From Rhodobacteraceae bacterium D3-12 (lineage in GTDB: Bacteria; Pseudomonadota; Alphaproteobacteria; Rhodobacterales; Rhodobacteraceae): 64,000 nt of DNA. The notes below the pieces were generated by a model. It made no database searches. It saw nothing but the letters and a program-made list of their open reading frames with translations, and was not told the DNA's origin. Shown here piece by piece: positions 9,756 to 19,007 of the stretch; positions within the stretch are counted from its first letter, which is position 1, and each line of letters starts with the position of its first letter. The position numbers were made by a program, and so were the translations under genes. Location of the stretch: positions 4,377,001-4,441,000 of the forward strand of contig CP104793.1 in NCBI GenBank assembly GCA_025916135.1, written 5' to 3'.

Positions 9756-10603
9756 TCTTGGAGGGCAAGGAGGGCAGAAAGACCCTCGCGGTAGGTGGGA
9801 TAGTGCAGGGTCACGCCGAGATCGGTTTTGATCCGGTCGTTTCGCACGCGTTTGGATTCGGCATAGAAGCTGCGGGCCATGGGGGTCATGTCGGCCTCGG
9901 CGAAATCTTCGGCGGGGGGCAGGGGCAGGCCGAGCAGGGTGGCGGCATGGGCGATCACGTCTTGCGGCGGGGCCGGGTCATCATCGCAGAGGTTGTAGAT
10001 CGCGCCGGGGTTGGGACGGTTGATCGAGGCGAGCAGGGTCTGGGCGATGTCGGCGACATGGATGCGCGAGAACACCTGCCCCGGTTTGACGATCCGCCGG
10101 GCGGTGCCGCGCCGGACCTTGGCAAAGGGGCCGCGACCGGGGCCATAGATGCCCGCAAGGCGGAAGATATGCAGCGGCAGGCCGGTGGCCTGCCATTGGG
10201 TCTCGGCTTTGACGCGCTGTTGGCCGCGTTTGGTGGAGGGGGTGAGCGGCGTGGTTTCATCGACCCAACCGCCCGCATGATCACCATAGACGCCGGTGGT
10301 GGAGAGATAGCCGACCCATTCGAGGTTTGGCGCGATTTGGGCAAGGTTAGAGCCGAATTCAGCGATCACAGGGTCGCCGGAGTCTCCCGGAGCCGCAGAG
10401 ATCAGCAGGTGGGTGGTTTCGGCCAGCGCCGGGTGCAGATCATCGCCGGGCCAGAGCAGCGGGGTCACGCCTTGTGCGGCGATGGCAGGCTGTTTCACCG
10501 GATCGCGGGTGGTGCCGAAGAGCCGCCATCCGAGCGGCGCAAGCAAGCCCGCGAGGGCGCCTGCCGAGTAGCCGTGACCGAAGGTGAAGAGCGTGCGTGA
10601 CAT
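9752..10603 (-). CDS. Extended SDR / NAD-dependent epimerase-dehydratase family protein
   Basis: A 283-residue Rossmann-fold protein. It opens with MSRTLFTFGHGYSAGAL, a glycine motif (GxGxxA-like) close to that of YeeZ-type proteins, and has the active-site region YLSTTGVYG with W-DE-T following, and FRLAGIYGPGRG. Proteins of this type act on nucleotide sugars or small carbonyl compounds; the substrate is unknown. Its stop overlaps the GTG of the sodium-channel gene (9752-9755), so the two are probably cotranslated although no functional link is evident. Confidence 0.8.
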   Translation of the reverse strand: MSRTLFTFGHGYSAGALAGLLAPLGWRLFGTTRDPVKQPAIAAQGVTPLLWPGDDLHPALAETTHLLISAAPGDSGDPVIAEFGSNLAQIAPNLEWVGYLSTTGVYGDHAGGWVDETTPLTPSTKRGQQRVKAETQWQATGLPLHIFRLAGIYGPGRGPFAKVRRGTARRIVKPGQVFSRIHVADIAQTLLASINRPNPGAIYNLCDDDPAPPQDVIAHAATLLGLPLPPAEDFAEADMTPMARSFYAESKRVRNDRIKTDLGVTLHYPTYREGLSALLALQE

Positions 10604-10660
10604 AGCGCTTTACCTGTGACGCGAGGCGCGAAAGATCAAGGGTTGAGGTGCCTTCGGCGG

Positions 10661-10684
10661 GCGTATTTCCGAGAAAGATGAAAG
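10661..10684. repeat. Degenerate copy of intergenic repeat family B
   Basis: GCGTATTTCCGAGAAAGATGAAAG resembles the GAGTATTTWTAGCAAGATGAA core seen at 14198-14219, 63526-63547 and (inverted) 33625-33646. It sits in the 130-base gap between the SDR and RarD-like genes. Confidence 0.4.
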
Positions 10685-10732
10685 GCTAATGCGCCTCGCC
10701 TCTTCCCTGTCTCAGGTATAAGGCGGGACGAT

Positions 10733-11632
10733 TTAGGCACGGGCGGCGCGAAGTTGGCGAAAAAGCACCGTGGTGTAGAGGATGAGAGCGGCCCAGATCA
10801 TCGGGAAGGCAATCATGCGGGCGCGCCCGAAGGGTTCATCGAACACGAAGACGCCGATCAGCATGATCATTGTCGGCGCAGAGTATTGCAGGATGCCGAT
10901 GGTGGAGAGTTTGAGGCGCTTGGCCCCGTTGGCATAGAGCAGAAGCGGCACGGCAGTGACCACGCCGGTTCCGAGCAAGAGCCACATGTCGACCGCGCCG
11001 AGCGGGGTGAAATGGCTTTGACCGGTGGAGGCGAGCCACGCGATATAGGCCAAGGCGGGCGGCGTGAGGATGAGGACTTCGAGCAGGAAACCTTGGTTCG
11101 GGCCGATGGGCAGCGATTTCTTGAAGAAGGCGTAGAAACCCCATGTGAACGTGAGGCCAAGCGCGGCCCAAGGCACGGTGCCATTGTCGATGGTGAGCAC
11201 GAGGACGGCAGCGGCGGCGAGGGCGATGGCAACGAGTTGCATGGGCGAGAGGCGTTCGCCGAGCAGCGCCGCGCCGAGCAGCACAGAGAACAGCGGGTTG
11301 ATGTAATATCCGAGTGCTGCGTCAAGCGTGTGACCCGTAGAGATCGCCCAGACGTAGATGCCCCAGTTGACCGTGATCAGAGCCGCAGTCACGCACCCCA
11401 TGGCCAGCGATTTGGGGCTGCGCAGCGCGGCGCGGATATCGGCGGTGCGGCCCAAGAGGATGAGCAGTGCGCTTGCAATCGGCACGGACCAGACAATGCG
11501 ATGGGCGACGACCTCGGCCGGGGGCATATGGCCGAGCAGTTTCAGGTAGAGCGGCAGGAAGCCCCAGATGCCATAGGCACCAAGGGCGAAGGCGAGGCCC
11601 TGGGGCGTGTCGCGGTTATCGGCGGGTGTCAT
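10733..11632 (-). CDS. rarD: RarD-like EamA/DMT superfamily permease
   Basis: A 299-residue inner-membrane protein with about ten hydrophobic helices and the RarD opening GLAFALGAYGIWGFLPLYLKLL, then AHRIVWSVP and an internal EamA repeat. The frame is open to 11884, but the ATG at 11632 (MTPADNRDTPQ) follows GAGGAGACC and gives the family length. RarD proteins are presumed metabolite exporters; the substrate is unknown. It begins 56 bases after the preceding flavoprotein gene on the same strand and may be the last gene of that operon, where an exporter would fit, but independent transcription is possible. Confidence 0.87.
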   Translation of the reverse strand: MTPADNRDTPQGLAFALGAYGIWGFLPLYLKLLGHMPPAEVVAHRIVWSVPIASALLILLGRTADIRAALRSPKSLAMGCVTAALITVNWGIYVWAISTGHTLDAALGYYINPLFSVLLGAALLGERLSPMQLVAIALAAAAVLVLTIDNGTVPWAALGLTFTWGFYAFFKKSLPIGPNQGFLLEVLILTPPALAYIAWLASTGQSHFTPLGAVDMWLLLGTGVVTAVPLLLYANGAKRLKLSTIGILQYSAPTMIMLIGVFVFDEPFGRARMIAFPMIWAALILYTTVLFRQLRAARA

Positions 11633-11687
11633 TGTAGGTCTCCTCGGCCATTGGCTTAGCGCCAGAGGCCGGGGGATGCCAGAGGCG

Positions 11688-14135
11688 TTAGGCTTTGACG
11701 CGCTCGGACGTGGGATCATAGAGCGGTTTGAGAGAGGCGGTGGCGGAAACGCGGGTTCCCATGACGTCGATCTCGAAGCGGGAGGCGAGAAGTTCGGCGG
11801 TGGTTTCGCCAGCGCAAGGGACATAGCCCATGCCGACCGCAGCACCGAGCGTGTGGCCGTAAGCGCCGGACCTGAGATAGCCAACGATGGTGCCGTCCCT
11901 GAGGATCGGTTCGTTGTGATAGAGCAGCGGTTCGGGATCGTTCAGCAGGAATTGCAGCATACGGGATTGCGGCCCGGTTTCGCGGCGTTTGAGCACGGCG
12001 TCGCGCCCGATAAAGGCGGGTTTCGAGGTTTTTACCGCGAAGCCGAGACCGGCGTCGATGACGTGATCTTCGGGTGTTATGTCATGACCAAAGTGGCGGA
12101 AGGCTTTTTCGATTCGGCAACTGTCCATCATATGCATGCCGCAGAGTTTGAGGTTCATGGCATGTCCGGCATCCACGAGCGTTTCAAAGGCGTGGGCGGC
12201 CATATCGGCGCTGATGTAAAGCTCCCAACCGAGTTCACCGACATAGGACACGCGGTGGGCGCGGGCGAGGCCCATGCCGAGTTCGATCTCTTGCGCCGTG
12301 CCGAAGGGGTTGGCGGCATTGGAGAAATCATTGGGCGAGACTTTTTGCAGGAGCGCACGGGCGTTTGGCCCCATGACGGCGAGTGTGGCTTCGCCTGCCG
12401 TGATGTCGGTGATCACAACGCGATGCGCGCCCACATGCCGTGCGAGCCAAGTTTGGTCGGCAAGGCGCGTGGCGGCGGGGGTAACGACGAGGTAGGCGCG
12501 TTCGGACAGGCGGGTGACGGTGACGTCGGCCTCGATCCCGCCGGAGGTGTTGAGAAACTGGGTGTAGGTGATTTTGCCGACAGGGGTAGAGAGGTCAGCA
12601 CCGCAGACGTGGTTGAGGAAGCTTTCGGCATCGGGGCCTTCGACGCGGATTTTGCCGAAGGAGGACATGTCATACATGCCGACATTGGTGCGGATGGCAT
12701 GATGTTCGCGGGCGGAATTTTCGAACCAGTTCTGGCGTTTCCACGTGTAGCGATAGGCGCGTTCCTGCCCCGGATCGGCGAACCAGTTGGCGCGTTCCCA
12801 GCCGGCGATTTCGCCCATGACGGCGCCGTTATCGAGCAGGTGCAGATGAAGCGGGGTGCGGCGGATGCCGCGGGCCGTGGCCTTTTGGCGATAGGGGAAG
12901 TGATCGGCGTAGAGCAGGCCGAGGGTCTCTTTGGAGCGCTCAAACAGGTAGGTTTTATTGCCTTGGAAGGGCTGCATGCGGGCGATATCGACATCGCCAA
13001 GGTCAAAGGGTTTTTCGCCCGCCTCCATCCATTGAGCCAGCGCCATGCCCGCGCCGCCTGCGGATTGGATGCCGACGGAGTTGAACCCGGCAGCGACCCA
13101 GACGTTGTCCATCTCGGGTGCGAGGCCGAGGTGGTAGGCATCGTCGGGGGTGAAGCTTTCCGGGCCGTTGAAGAAGGTGTGGATGCCTGCCTCGGCCAGC
13201 ATCGGCATGCGGTTGACCGCCTGTTCGAGGATCGGCTCGAAGTGGTCGAAATCTTCGGGGAGCTGGTCGAATTCGAAATCGGCGGAGATGCCGGACATGC
13301 CCCAAGGTTTGGCGACGGGTTCGAAAGCGCCGAGCATGATCTTGCCAGCGTCTTCCTTGTAATAGGCGCATTCATCGGGCACGCGCAGGACGGGCAGCGA
13401 GGTGAGACCTTCGATCGGTTCGGAGACGATATAAAAATGCTCGCAGGCATGGAGCGGGACGTTGATGCCGGCCATGCGGCCGACCTCGTGACCCCACATT
13501 CCGGCGCAGTTGACGAGGTGATCGCAGGTGATGTGGCCGGTGCTGCCGTCTTCGCCGGTCCAATCGACGCCGGTGATGCGGCGGCCGGTTTTGGCAATGT
13601 TAGAGACTAATACACGCTCCTGCACCACAGCGCCGCGTTGGCGCGCGCCTTTGGCGAGGGCGAGGGCGATGTTGGCGGGATCACCTTGGCCGTCTTTATC
13701 AAGAAACACGCCGCCCAAAACGCCATCAAGGTTGAGATGGGGATAGCGGGCGGCGACTTCGGCGGGGGTGATTTCGTCGATGTCGACGCCAAAGGCGCGG
13801 GCCATGGCGGCGGAGCGGGTGATCTCTTCGAGGCGGTCCTCGGTCAGGGCGACAGTGATCGAGCCGACGCGTTTGAAGCCGGTGGCGACGCCGGTTTCCG
13901 CTTCGAGATTGCCGTAGAGCTCTTGCGAGTATTTCGCGAGCTTGGTCATATTGGCGGTGGCGCGGAGTTGGGCGATGAGCCCGGCGGCATGCCATGTGGT
14001 GCCGGAGGTGAGTTGCTTGCGTTCCAGCAGGACCACATCACGCCAGCCTTGTTGGGTGAGGTGATAGGCCACGGAGCAGCCGACGACTCCGCCGCCGATG
14101 ATGACGACGCGGGCGTGTTTGGGCAAGTTGGGCAT
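11688..14135 (-). CDS. FAD-dependent dimethylglycine/sarcosine dehydrogenase-like protein with GcvT domain (copy 1)
   Basis: An 815-residue two-part enzyme. The N-terminal DAO-type FAD domain has VVIIGGGVVGCSVAYHL and SGTTWHAAGL, whose His aligns with the covalent flavin-attachment site of dimethylglycine and sarcosine dehydrogenases. From about residue 430 an FAO-M/GcvT module follows, with ANWFADPGQE, YVGELGWELYI and a C-terminal GcvT barrel that in the family binds tetrahydrofolate and captures the C1 unit. The likely reaction is oxidative N-demethylation of a methylated glycine; exact substrate unproven. The ATG at 14135 is preceded by ACAGGAACC. It is 86 bases downstream of the homocysteine methyltransferase gene and about as long as its paralogue at 15.5-18 kb. 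Confidence 0.88.
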   Translation of the reverse strand: MPNLPKHARVVIIGGGVVGCSVAYHLTQQGWRDVVLLERKQLTSGTTWHAAGLIAQLRATANMTKLAKYSQELYGNLEAETGVATGFKRVGSITVALTEDRLEEITRSAAMARAFGVDIDEITPAEVAARYPHLNLDGVLGGVFLDKDGQGDPANIALALAKGARQRGAVVQERVLVSNIAKTGRRITGVDWTGEDGSTGHITCDHLVNCAGMWGHEVGRMAGINVPLHACEHFYIVSEPIEGLTSLPVLRVPDECAYYKEDAGKIMLGAFEPVAKPWGMSGISADFEFDQLPEDFDHFEPILEQAVNRMPMLAEAGIHTFFNGPESFTPDDAYHLGLAPEMDNVWVAAGFNSVGIQSAGGAGMALAQWMEAGEKPFDLGDVDIARMQPFQGNKTYLFERSKETLGLLYADHFPYRQKATARGIRRTPLHLHLLDNGAVMGEIAGWERANWFADPGQERAYRYTWKRQNWFENSAREHHAIRTNVGMYDMSSFGKIRVEGPDAESFLNHVCGADLSTPVGKITYTQFLNTSGGIEADVTVTRLSERAYLVVTPAATRLADQTWLARHVGAHRVVITDITAGEATLAVMGPNARALLQKVSPNDFSNAANPFGTAQEIELGMGLARAHRVSYVGELGWELYISADMAAHAFETLVDAGHAMNLKLCGMHMMDSCRIEKAFRHFGHDITPEDHVIDAGLGFAVKTSKPAFIGRDAVLKRRETGPQSRMLQFLLNDPEPLLYHNEPILRDGTIVGYLRSGAYGHTLGAAVGMGYVPCAGETTAELLASRFEIDVMGTRVSATASLKPLYDPTSERVKA

Positions 14136-14170
14136 GATCGGTTCCTGTCGGTCTGTTTGGCGGGGGCGGA

Positions 14171-14220
14171 GCGAGGGGCCAGCCCCTCGCGCTCCCCGGA
14201 GTATTTTTAGCAAGATGAAG
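14171..14220. repeat. Intergenic repeat family B: hairpin plus conserved tail
   Basis: A perfect 9-bp stem (14171-14179 with 14182-14190, loop CA) is followed by CTCCCCGGAGTATTTTTAGC and AAGATGAAG. The same two-part structure is at 63502-63547. It lies directly beyond the homocysteine methyltransferase stop and upstream of the next gene of the operon. Confidence 0.65.
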
Positions 14221-15117
14221 TCAGGTGATGGTGTGGCCAGCCGCGTGCAGGCGTTTGGCGAGTTCGGTGATGTGGGCGGGGCCGACCTCGCAACAGCCGC
14301 CAATGATTGTGGCGCCTTGGGCGACCCATGACATGGCGAAATCTGCATAGGCGGCGGGGGAGAGATCGGTGCGCTGTTCGAGGGCGTCAACGGTGGGGAA
14401 TTCGGCGAGGAAGCCATCGGAGATGCGGGTGAAGCCGTTGGCGTAGGCGCCGAAGGGCAGGCCGAAAGCCGCGAGTTGTGCGAGGCCGTCGGCCATGACT
14501 TCGGGTGGGGCGCAATTGAGGAGGAGGGCGGCGGGCGCGTATTCAGAGACCAATGCGGCCAGATCGGCGAGTTTTTCGCCGGAGCGCAGGCGGGTTCCGT
14601 CATCGTCGCAGACCGTGAGCGAGAGCCAGACGGGTTTGGTTGCGGCGGCGCAGCCGAGCAGAGCGCCGTGGGCGTGTTCGATCGAAGCGACGGTTTCGAT
14701 CAGGAAGATATCAACGCGGTCATGCAGCAGGGCGACGCGTTCGGCAAATATGGCTGCGGCCTGTTCGAGCGGGGTGTGGAGGTCCGGGCGGTAGCTTGCG
14801 CCAATCGGGCCGAGCGAGGCGGCGATGTGGCCCGACCCATGAAGCGCGCGGGCGGCTTCGGCTTCGACGAGGGCCTGCGCGTTGAGGTGGTCGAACGCAT
14901 TTTCGAGGCCGATGCGGGCGAGGCGGTCACGCAGGACGGCATAGGTGTTGGCCGTGGCGATGGTGGCGCCCGCTTTGAAGTAGTCAAGGTGCACGTCGCG
15001 CACGACGCCGGGCATGTCCATCATGACGGCGGTGGACCAGAGCGGCGTGGCGCGGTCACCGGAGCGTTTGACGATCTCTTGTCCGATGGAGCCGTCGAGG
15101 AGGGTGATTGCAGTCAT
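14221..15117 (-). CDS. Homocysteine S-methyltransferase family protein
   Basis: A 298-residue Hcy-methyltransferase barrel (MTAITLLDGSIGQEIVKR start). The zinc site is visible as the C-terminal GGCCEVGP, with the third ligand Cys in LLLNCAPPE. Family members move a methyl group from betaine, S-methylmethionine or related donors to homocysteine, yielding methionine. Placed between two dimethylglycine-dehydrogenase-like genes, a betaine-type donor upstream of dimethylglycine is attractive but inferred. The ATG at 15117 lies inside the end of the preceding small membrane-protein gene as read; the longer open frame to 15222 is a shadow of that gene. Confidence 0.87.
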   Translation of the reverse strand: MTAITLLDGSIGQEIVKRSGDRATPLWSTAVMMDMPGVVRDVHLDYFKAGATIATANTYAVLRDRLARIGLENAFDHLNAQALVEAEAARALHGSGHIAASLGPIGASYRPDLHTPLEQAAAIFAERVALLHDRVDIFLIETVASIEHAHGALLGCAAATKPVWLSLTVCDDDGTRLRSGEKLADLAALVSEYAPAALLLNCAPPEVMADGLAQLAAFGLPFGAYANGFTRISDGFLAEFPTVDALEQRTDLSPAAYADFAMSWVAQGATIIGGCCEVGPAHITELAKRLHAAGHTIT

Positions 15118-15502
15118 GGCAAAGGCCCTTGAGGCGCCGTGCTGTGACGGCCGAGAGGAGGAGGGTGACGGCGGACCAGATGCTGATCCAGCCGAAATAC
15201 CAGATGCGGCCTGCTGTGGCATTGAAGTCTTCGGCGTTGACGAAGGCGGATTTGCCGAAATAGGCGGCGATCATGGCAAAGAGCAGCGTGAAGGCGGCGA
15301 CCAGAGCGAGCATTGTGTTCGAGGTGCCAAAGAGGCGCGCGACAAGAAAGACGCCGAAGCCCAGTGCTGCGCCGATGAGGCCGGATTGCGCCGCCCACCA
15401 CGGGTGTGCACCGAGGGCTTTGGAGACGCCAAGCCATGAGAGGGCGGCAACCAAGAGCGCAAACAGCAGCGCGAGGGCGAGGTCGGGCCAGCGTAGGGTC
15501 AT
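15056..15502 (-). CDS. Small integral membrane protein of unknown function
   Basis: 148 residues as read, with about four hydrophobic helices (LALALLFALLVAALSWLGV, LIGAALGFGVFLVARLFG, MLALVAAFTLLFAMIAAYFG, YFGWISIWSAVTLLLSAV). I do not recognise a family. Its ATG overlaps the upstream flavoprotein stop (ATGA at 15499-15502). As read it overlaps the next gene by 62 bases and ends in a very basic hydrophilic tail. One extra G in the coding-strand GGG before the end would instead stop it at a TGA overlapping the methyltransferase ATG, giving 129 residues; this would match the indel pattern elsewhere in the window. A role as transporter accessory or membrane partner of the dehydrogenases is speculation. 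Confidence 0.65.
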   Translation of the reverse strand: MTLRWPDLALALLFALLVAALSWLGVSKALGAHPWWAAQSGLIGAALGFGVFLVARLFGTSNTMLALVAAFTLLFAMIAAYFGKSAFVNAEDFNATAGRIWYFGWISIWSAVTLLLSAVTARRLKGLCHDCNHPPRRLHRTRDRQTLR

Positions 15503-17952
15503 GCACGGAGCCTTTGGTTTTGCGGATCCCAGAGGGGGGCATCGGGTTGCACCGTTGCGCGGTAACGCTGGCCGTAGATTTCGACCTCTAACTCTGTGCC
15601 GGGGGTTGAAAGATCGACCCTAACCATGCCCAAAGCGATGGATTTACCGATGCGGTGCCCCCAGTCGCCGGAGGTGGTTTCGCCGACGATTTCGCCGTTG
15701 TGCCAGAGGGTGGACATATAGGGCGCATCCGCTTCGCCGGCATCGACAATCAGGGTGACGAAGCGTTTTTTGGTGCCTTGCGCCTTGGCGGTGGTGAGCG
15801 CGGATTTGCCGGGGAAGTCGGCGGGCTTGTCAAGGTTGAGAAAGCGGTCGAGGCCGAGTTCGAGCAGGGAATAATCGGTCGAGAGGTCGCCTTTCCACGC
15901 TTTGTAGCCCTTTTCGATGCGCAGGGAATTGAGGGCATACATGCCGAAGGGCTGCACCCCCGCATCACGCAGCGCGTCCCAGATGGCGGGCATCGCATCC
16001 GGGGCAGCGTGGATTTCCCAGCCGAGTTCACCGGCAAAAGACACCCGCAGGAGCGTGGTCTCTTGTCCGGCAACCGCGCCATTGGGGCTGATTGAGAGCC
16101 ACGGCGCGGTGAGATCGTGGCCGGTGGTGAGCGGCGCGAGGATGTCGCGGGCGCGCGGGCCGGTGACGAGGAGGCATTCGGCATCACGCGTGTGATCCGT
16201 GAGGGTGATGCCCTTGGGGAGTTGGCGCGCGAAGATTTCGGCGTCGTGCCATTGGGCGGCGGCGGCGGTGATCAGGTCGATTTCGTCATCGCTGTGAACC
16301 ATGACCGTCATCTCTGTCAGGCAACGGCCACGCGTATCGGGAAAATAGGCGAGGCCAACGCGACCGGGTGCGGGCAGGCGGGAGGCGGTCAGCCCATCGA
16401 CAAAGTCGCGCGCGCCGGGGCCTGTAAGCTTGAGCCGGGTGAAGCCGGTGATCGGGAGCATGCCGCAGTCATCGCGCACGGCGAGGCATTCTTCGCGGAT
16501 ACGGTCAGCCCAAGGGCCGGAGCGGGTCCACGTATGGGTGGCCTCGAGCGAGGTGTCGTCGCCGGGTTTGGCGAACCAATTGGCACGCTCCCAACCGTTG
16601 TAGGCGCCAAAGACCGCACCGGCGTCTTGCAGGCGGGAATGCAGGGGCGAGCGTTTTTGGTCGCGCCCGGCGGGCCATTCGTGATGCGGGAAGTGCATGG
16701 CGTATTCGTTGCCGTAGACCTCTAGCCCTTTGGCGACGCAATAGTCGTGATCGGTGTAGTCGGTAAAGCGGCGCGGATCGCAGGACCACATGTCCCATTC
16801 GGTGACGCCATCGACGATCCATTCGGCCAGCACCTTGCCCGCGCCGCCGCCTTGGGCGATGCCGAAGGTGAATACGCAGGCCTCGAAGGCGTTTTTTACG
16901 CCGGGCATGGGGCCAAGGAGCGGCAACCCATCGGGCGCATAGGGAATCGGGCCGTTGATCACCCGCGAAATGCCGGACGAGCCGAGCAGGGGCACACGCT
17001 CCATCGCGTCGGTCATGATGTCTTCGATCCGGTCGAGGTCATCCTGCCAGAGTTGGAAGCTGAAATCATCGGGCATCGGGTCTTCGGGGGTGTCCCAATG
17101 GGCGCGGCAGTTGGGTTCGTAAGGGCCGAGGTTGAAGCCGTTCTTCTCTTGCCGGAGGTAGTAGGAGACATCAACATCGCGCAAAAGTGGCAATTTAGAG
17201 CCTGTTTTCGCCGCATGCGCCGCGATTTCGGGAATCTCTTCCGAGAGCAGGTATTGGTGGCTCATCACCATCATCGGGACGGTGCGCCCGCCAAAGGGTT
17301 TGAACCATTCGCCAACGCGCTGGGCATAGTATCCGGCGGCGTTGACGACGTAGTCACAGGTGACATCGCCCTTGTCGGTGTGGACCGTCCATGTGCCGTC
17401 ATCGTGCTGTGTAACGCCGGTGGCGGGGGTGAAGCGGGCGATTTTCTGGCCCATATCGCGGGCGCCCTTGGCCAGCGCCTGGGTCAGCTGGGCAGGGTCG
17501 ATGTCGCCGTCGTGGGGGTCGTAAAGCGCGCCGGCGAGATCGTGGGTTTCAAGGAAGGGGTAGCGCTCTTTGGTTTCTTCGGGGGTGAGGATTTCGATCG
17601 CCATGCCCTGATAGAGGCCCATCCCCTTGGCGCGTTCGAATTCCTGCATGCGTTCGGTGGAATGGGCCAGCCGGAGCGAGCCGGTCTGGTGGTAGTTCAT
17701 CGGGTAGTCGACCTCGTCCCCTAGACGGGCATAAAGTTCGGTCGAGTAACGCTGCATGTTCATGATTGACCACGAGGTCGAGAAGGTCGGCACATTGCCG
17801 GCGGCATGCCATGTGGAGCCTGCGGTCAGTTCATTTTTCTCCAGTAGGAGGCAATCGCTCCAGCCCTTGAGGCCAAGGTGGTAGAGCACCGAAGTGCCGA
17901 CAACGCCGCCGCCGATGATGACGACGCGGGCATGGGTGGGCAGGTCAGACAT
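15499..17952 (-). CDS. FAD-dependent dimethylglycine/sarcosine dehydrogenase-like protein with GcvT domain (copy 2)
   Basis: An 817-residue paralogue of the 11.7-14.1 kb enzyme with the same architecture: VVIIGGGVVGTSVLYHL, AGSTWHAAGN (flavin-linking His), FAO-M segment with GWERANWFAKPGDD, and a GcvT-type C-terminus containing FAGELGWEIH and RIEKGYKAW. It is clearly divergent from copy 1, so it probably handles a different methylated substrate or step, for example dimethylglycine versus sarcosine. It starts seven bases after the LysE-family gene and overlaps the small membrane-protein gene downstream. Confidence 0.88.
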   Translation of the reverse strand: MSDLPTHARVVIIGGGVVGTSVLYHLGLKGWSDCLLLEKNELTAGSTWHAAGNVPTFSTSWSIMNMQRYSTELYARLGDEVDYPMNYHQTGSLRLAHSTERMQEFERAKGMGLYQGMAIEILTPEETKERYPFLETHDLAGALYDPHDGDIDPAQLTQALAKGARDMGQKIARFTPATGVTQHDDGTWTVHTDKGDVTCDYVVNAAGYYAQRVGEWFKPFGGRTVPMMVMSHQYLLSEEIPEIAAHAAKTGSKLPLLRDVDVSYYLRQEKNGFNLGPYEPNCRAHWDTPEDPMPDDFSFQLWQDDLDRIEDIMTDAMERVPLLGSSGISRVINGPIPYAPDGLPLLGPMPGVKNAFEACVFTFGIAQGGGAGKVLAEWIVDGVTEWDMWSCDPRRFTDYTDHDYCVAKGLEVYGNEYAMHFPHHEWPAGRDQKRSPLHSRLQDAGAVFGAYNGWERANWFAKPGDDTSLEATHTWTRSGPWADRIREECLAVRDDCGMLPITGFTRLKLTGPGARDFVDGLTASRLPAPGRVGLAYFPDTRGRCLTEMTVMVHSDDEIDLITAAAAQWHDAEIFARQLPKGITLTDHTRDAECLLVTGPRARDILAPLTTGHDLTAPWLSISPNGAVAGQETTLLRVSFAGELGWEIHAAPDAMPAIWDALRDAGVQPFGMYALNSLRIEKGYKAWKGDLSTDYSLLELGLDRFLNLDKPADFPGKSALTTAKAQGTKKRFVTLIVDAGEADAPYMSTLWHNGEIVGETTSGDWGHRIGKSIALGMVRVDLSTPGTELEVEIYGQRYRATVQPDAPLWDPQNQRLRA

Positions 17953-17958
17953 GGTTGG

Positions 17959-18582
17959 TTACTCCCAGATGAGGCGGAGGGCGAGGGTGCCGAAAATGAG
18001 GCTTGTGAGTTTGTTCAGGGGGCCGGAAATGCGGCCAAGGGCAGTGCGAAACAGCCCGGCGGCGGCACCATAGGCAGAGGTGATGAACAGGCCGGTGATG
18101 CAAAAGAGCGTGCCGAGGATCACGATTTGGTGCCAGAGCGGACCGATCAAAGGGTCGGCGAATTGCGGCAGGAAGGCGAGGATGAACAGCGCCACCTTGG
18201 GGTTAAGCAGATTGGTGAGAAAACCGCGTTTCAGGGCGGAATAGAGGCTTTTGGCGCCTTTGGTGGTGGTGGCGTCAGAGGGGGCATTCCAGGTTTTGAT
18301 AGCGAGCCAGAGCAGATAGGCGGCACCGGCCCATTGCACCGCTTTGAAGGCCAGCGGGCTGGCAAGGATCAAGGCGGATAGGCCGAGCGCGGCAAAGAGG
18401 ATATGCGCCACGGAGCCGAGCGCGATGCCCGCCGCCGCCGCAACACCCGCGCGGGGACCGCCGGAGAGGCCGGAGGCTGTGGCAAAGATAACATCCGCAC
18501 CGGGGGTGAGATTGAGCAGGATGCCCGCCCCGAGAAAGGCAAGGATGGTGACGGGATCCATTGCTAAAAGCGTCTCTAACAT
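17959..18582 (-). CDS. LysE/RhtB-family exporter
   Basis: A 207-residue inner-membrane protein with six hydrophobic helices and the family N-terminal block ILLNLTPGADVIFATASGL, followed by GFLTNLLNPKVALFILAFLPQF. Members export amino acids or related compounds. Here it is sandwiched between the GFA-family gene and a flavoprotein gene with gaps of 16 and 7 bases, suggesting it removes a product or excess intermediate of the pathway; this is inferred from position. The start at 18582 is the ATG giving MLETLLAMDP; MDPVTIL is an alternative seven codons in. Confidence 0.88.
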   Translation of the reverse strand: MLETLLAMDPVTILAFLGAGILLNLTPGADVIFATASGLSGGPRAGVAAAAGIALGSVAHILFAALGLSALILASPLAFKAVQWAGAAYLLWLAIKTWNAPSDATTTKGAKSLYSALKRGFLTNLLNPKVALFILAFLPQFADPLIGPLWHQIVILGTLFCITGLFITSAYGAAAGLFRTALGRISGPLNKLTSLIFGTLALRLIWE

Positions 18583-18597
18583 GGCTGTTTTGCCCTT

Positions 18598-18980
18598 CTA
18601 CCAGCGTTCAAAGATTGGGATGTCGTCGTTGATTTCGTAGTAGTCACCCTTGTCCTTGGTGAAGATGTGACGGCGTAGGGCGGTGCCGGTGGGCAGATCG
18701 AGGACCCCATCGCGACCGAGGTGTGGTCATCGTTGAACGGGCGGTAGAACAGCGACGCCCCGCAAGCATTGCAAAAGCCGCGTTCGGCGTGGTCCGAGGA
18801 GCGATACCACGTCAGCGTAGCATCTGCGGTAAAGCGCAGGTCCGGGTGTTTGACCGAGGTGCCGGACCAGTAATGCCCCGACAGGCGGCGGCATTGCGAG
18901 CAATGGCAGGCCGAGGGCGCGACCAGGTCGGCGGTGATGGTGAAGGCGACCGATCCGCATTCGCAGCGACCTGTGATCAT
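18598..18980 (-). pseudogene. GFA (glutathione-dependent formaldehyde-activating/CENP-V) family protein, frameshifted as read
   Basis: The N-terminal part shows the zinc-binding cysteines of the family: GRCECGSVAF, ACHCSQCRRLSG and FCNACGASLFYR. After DDHTSVAMG the frame is lost at the C run 18705-18708. One more base there restores LDLPTGTALRRHIFTKDKGD then YYEINDDIPIFERW and a stop at 18598, 127 residues in total, which is the usual length and ending. A GFA protein in a demethylation operon would fit handling of released formaldehyde, although the catalytic role of this family is debated. It lies 28 bases after the XRE regulator gene. Confidence 0.85.
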
Positions 18981-19007
18981 GGGGTAGGCTCCTTGTTTAC
19001 GGCCCGG

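Noticed and set aside
11607-13610. Plus-strand ORF of 667 residues over the flavoprotein gene
   Set aside because: It is the reverse-complement shadow of the dimethylglycine-dehydrogenase-like gene, whose FAD and GcvT motifs define the coding strand.
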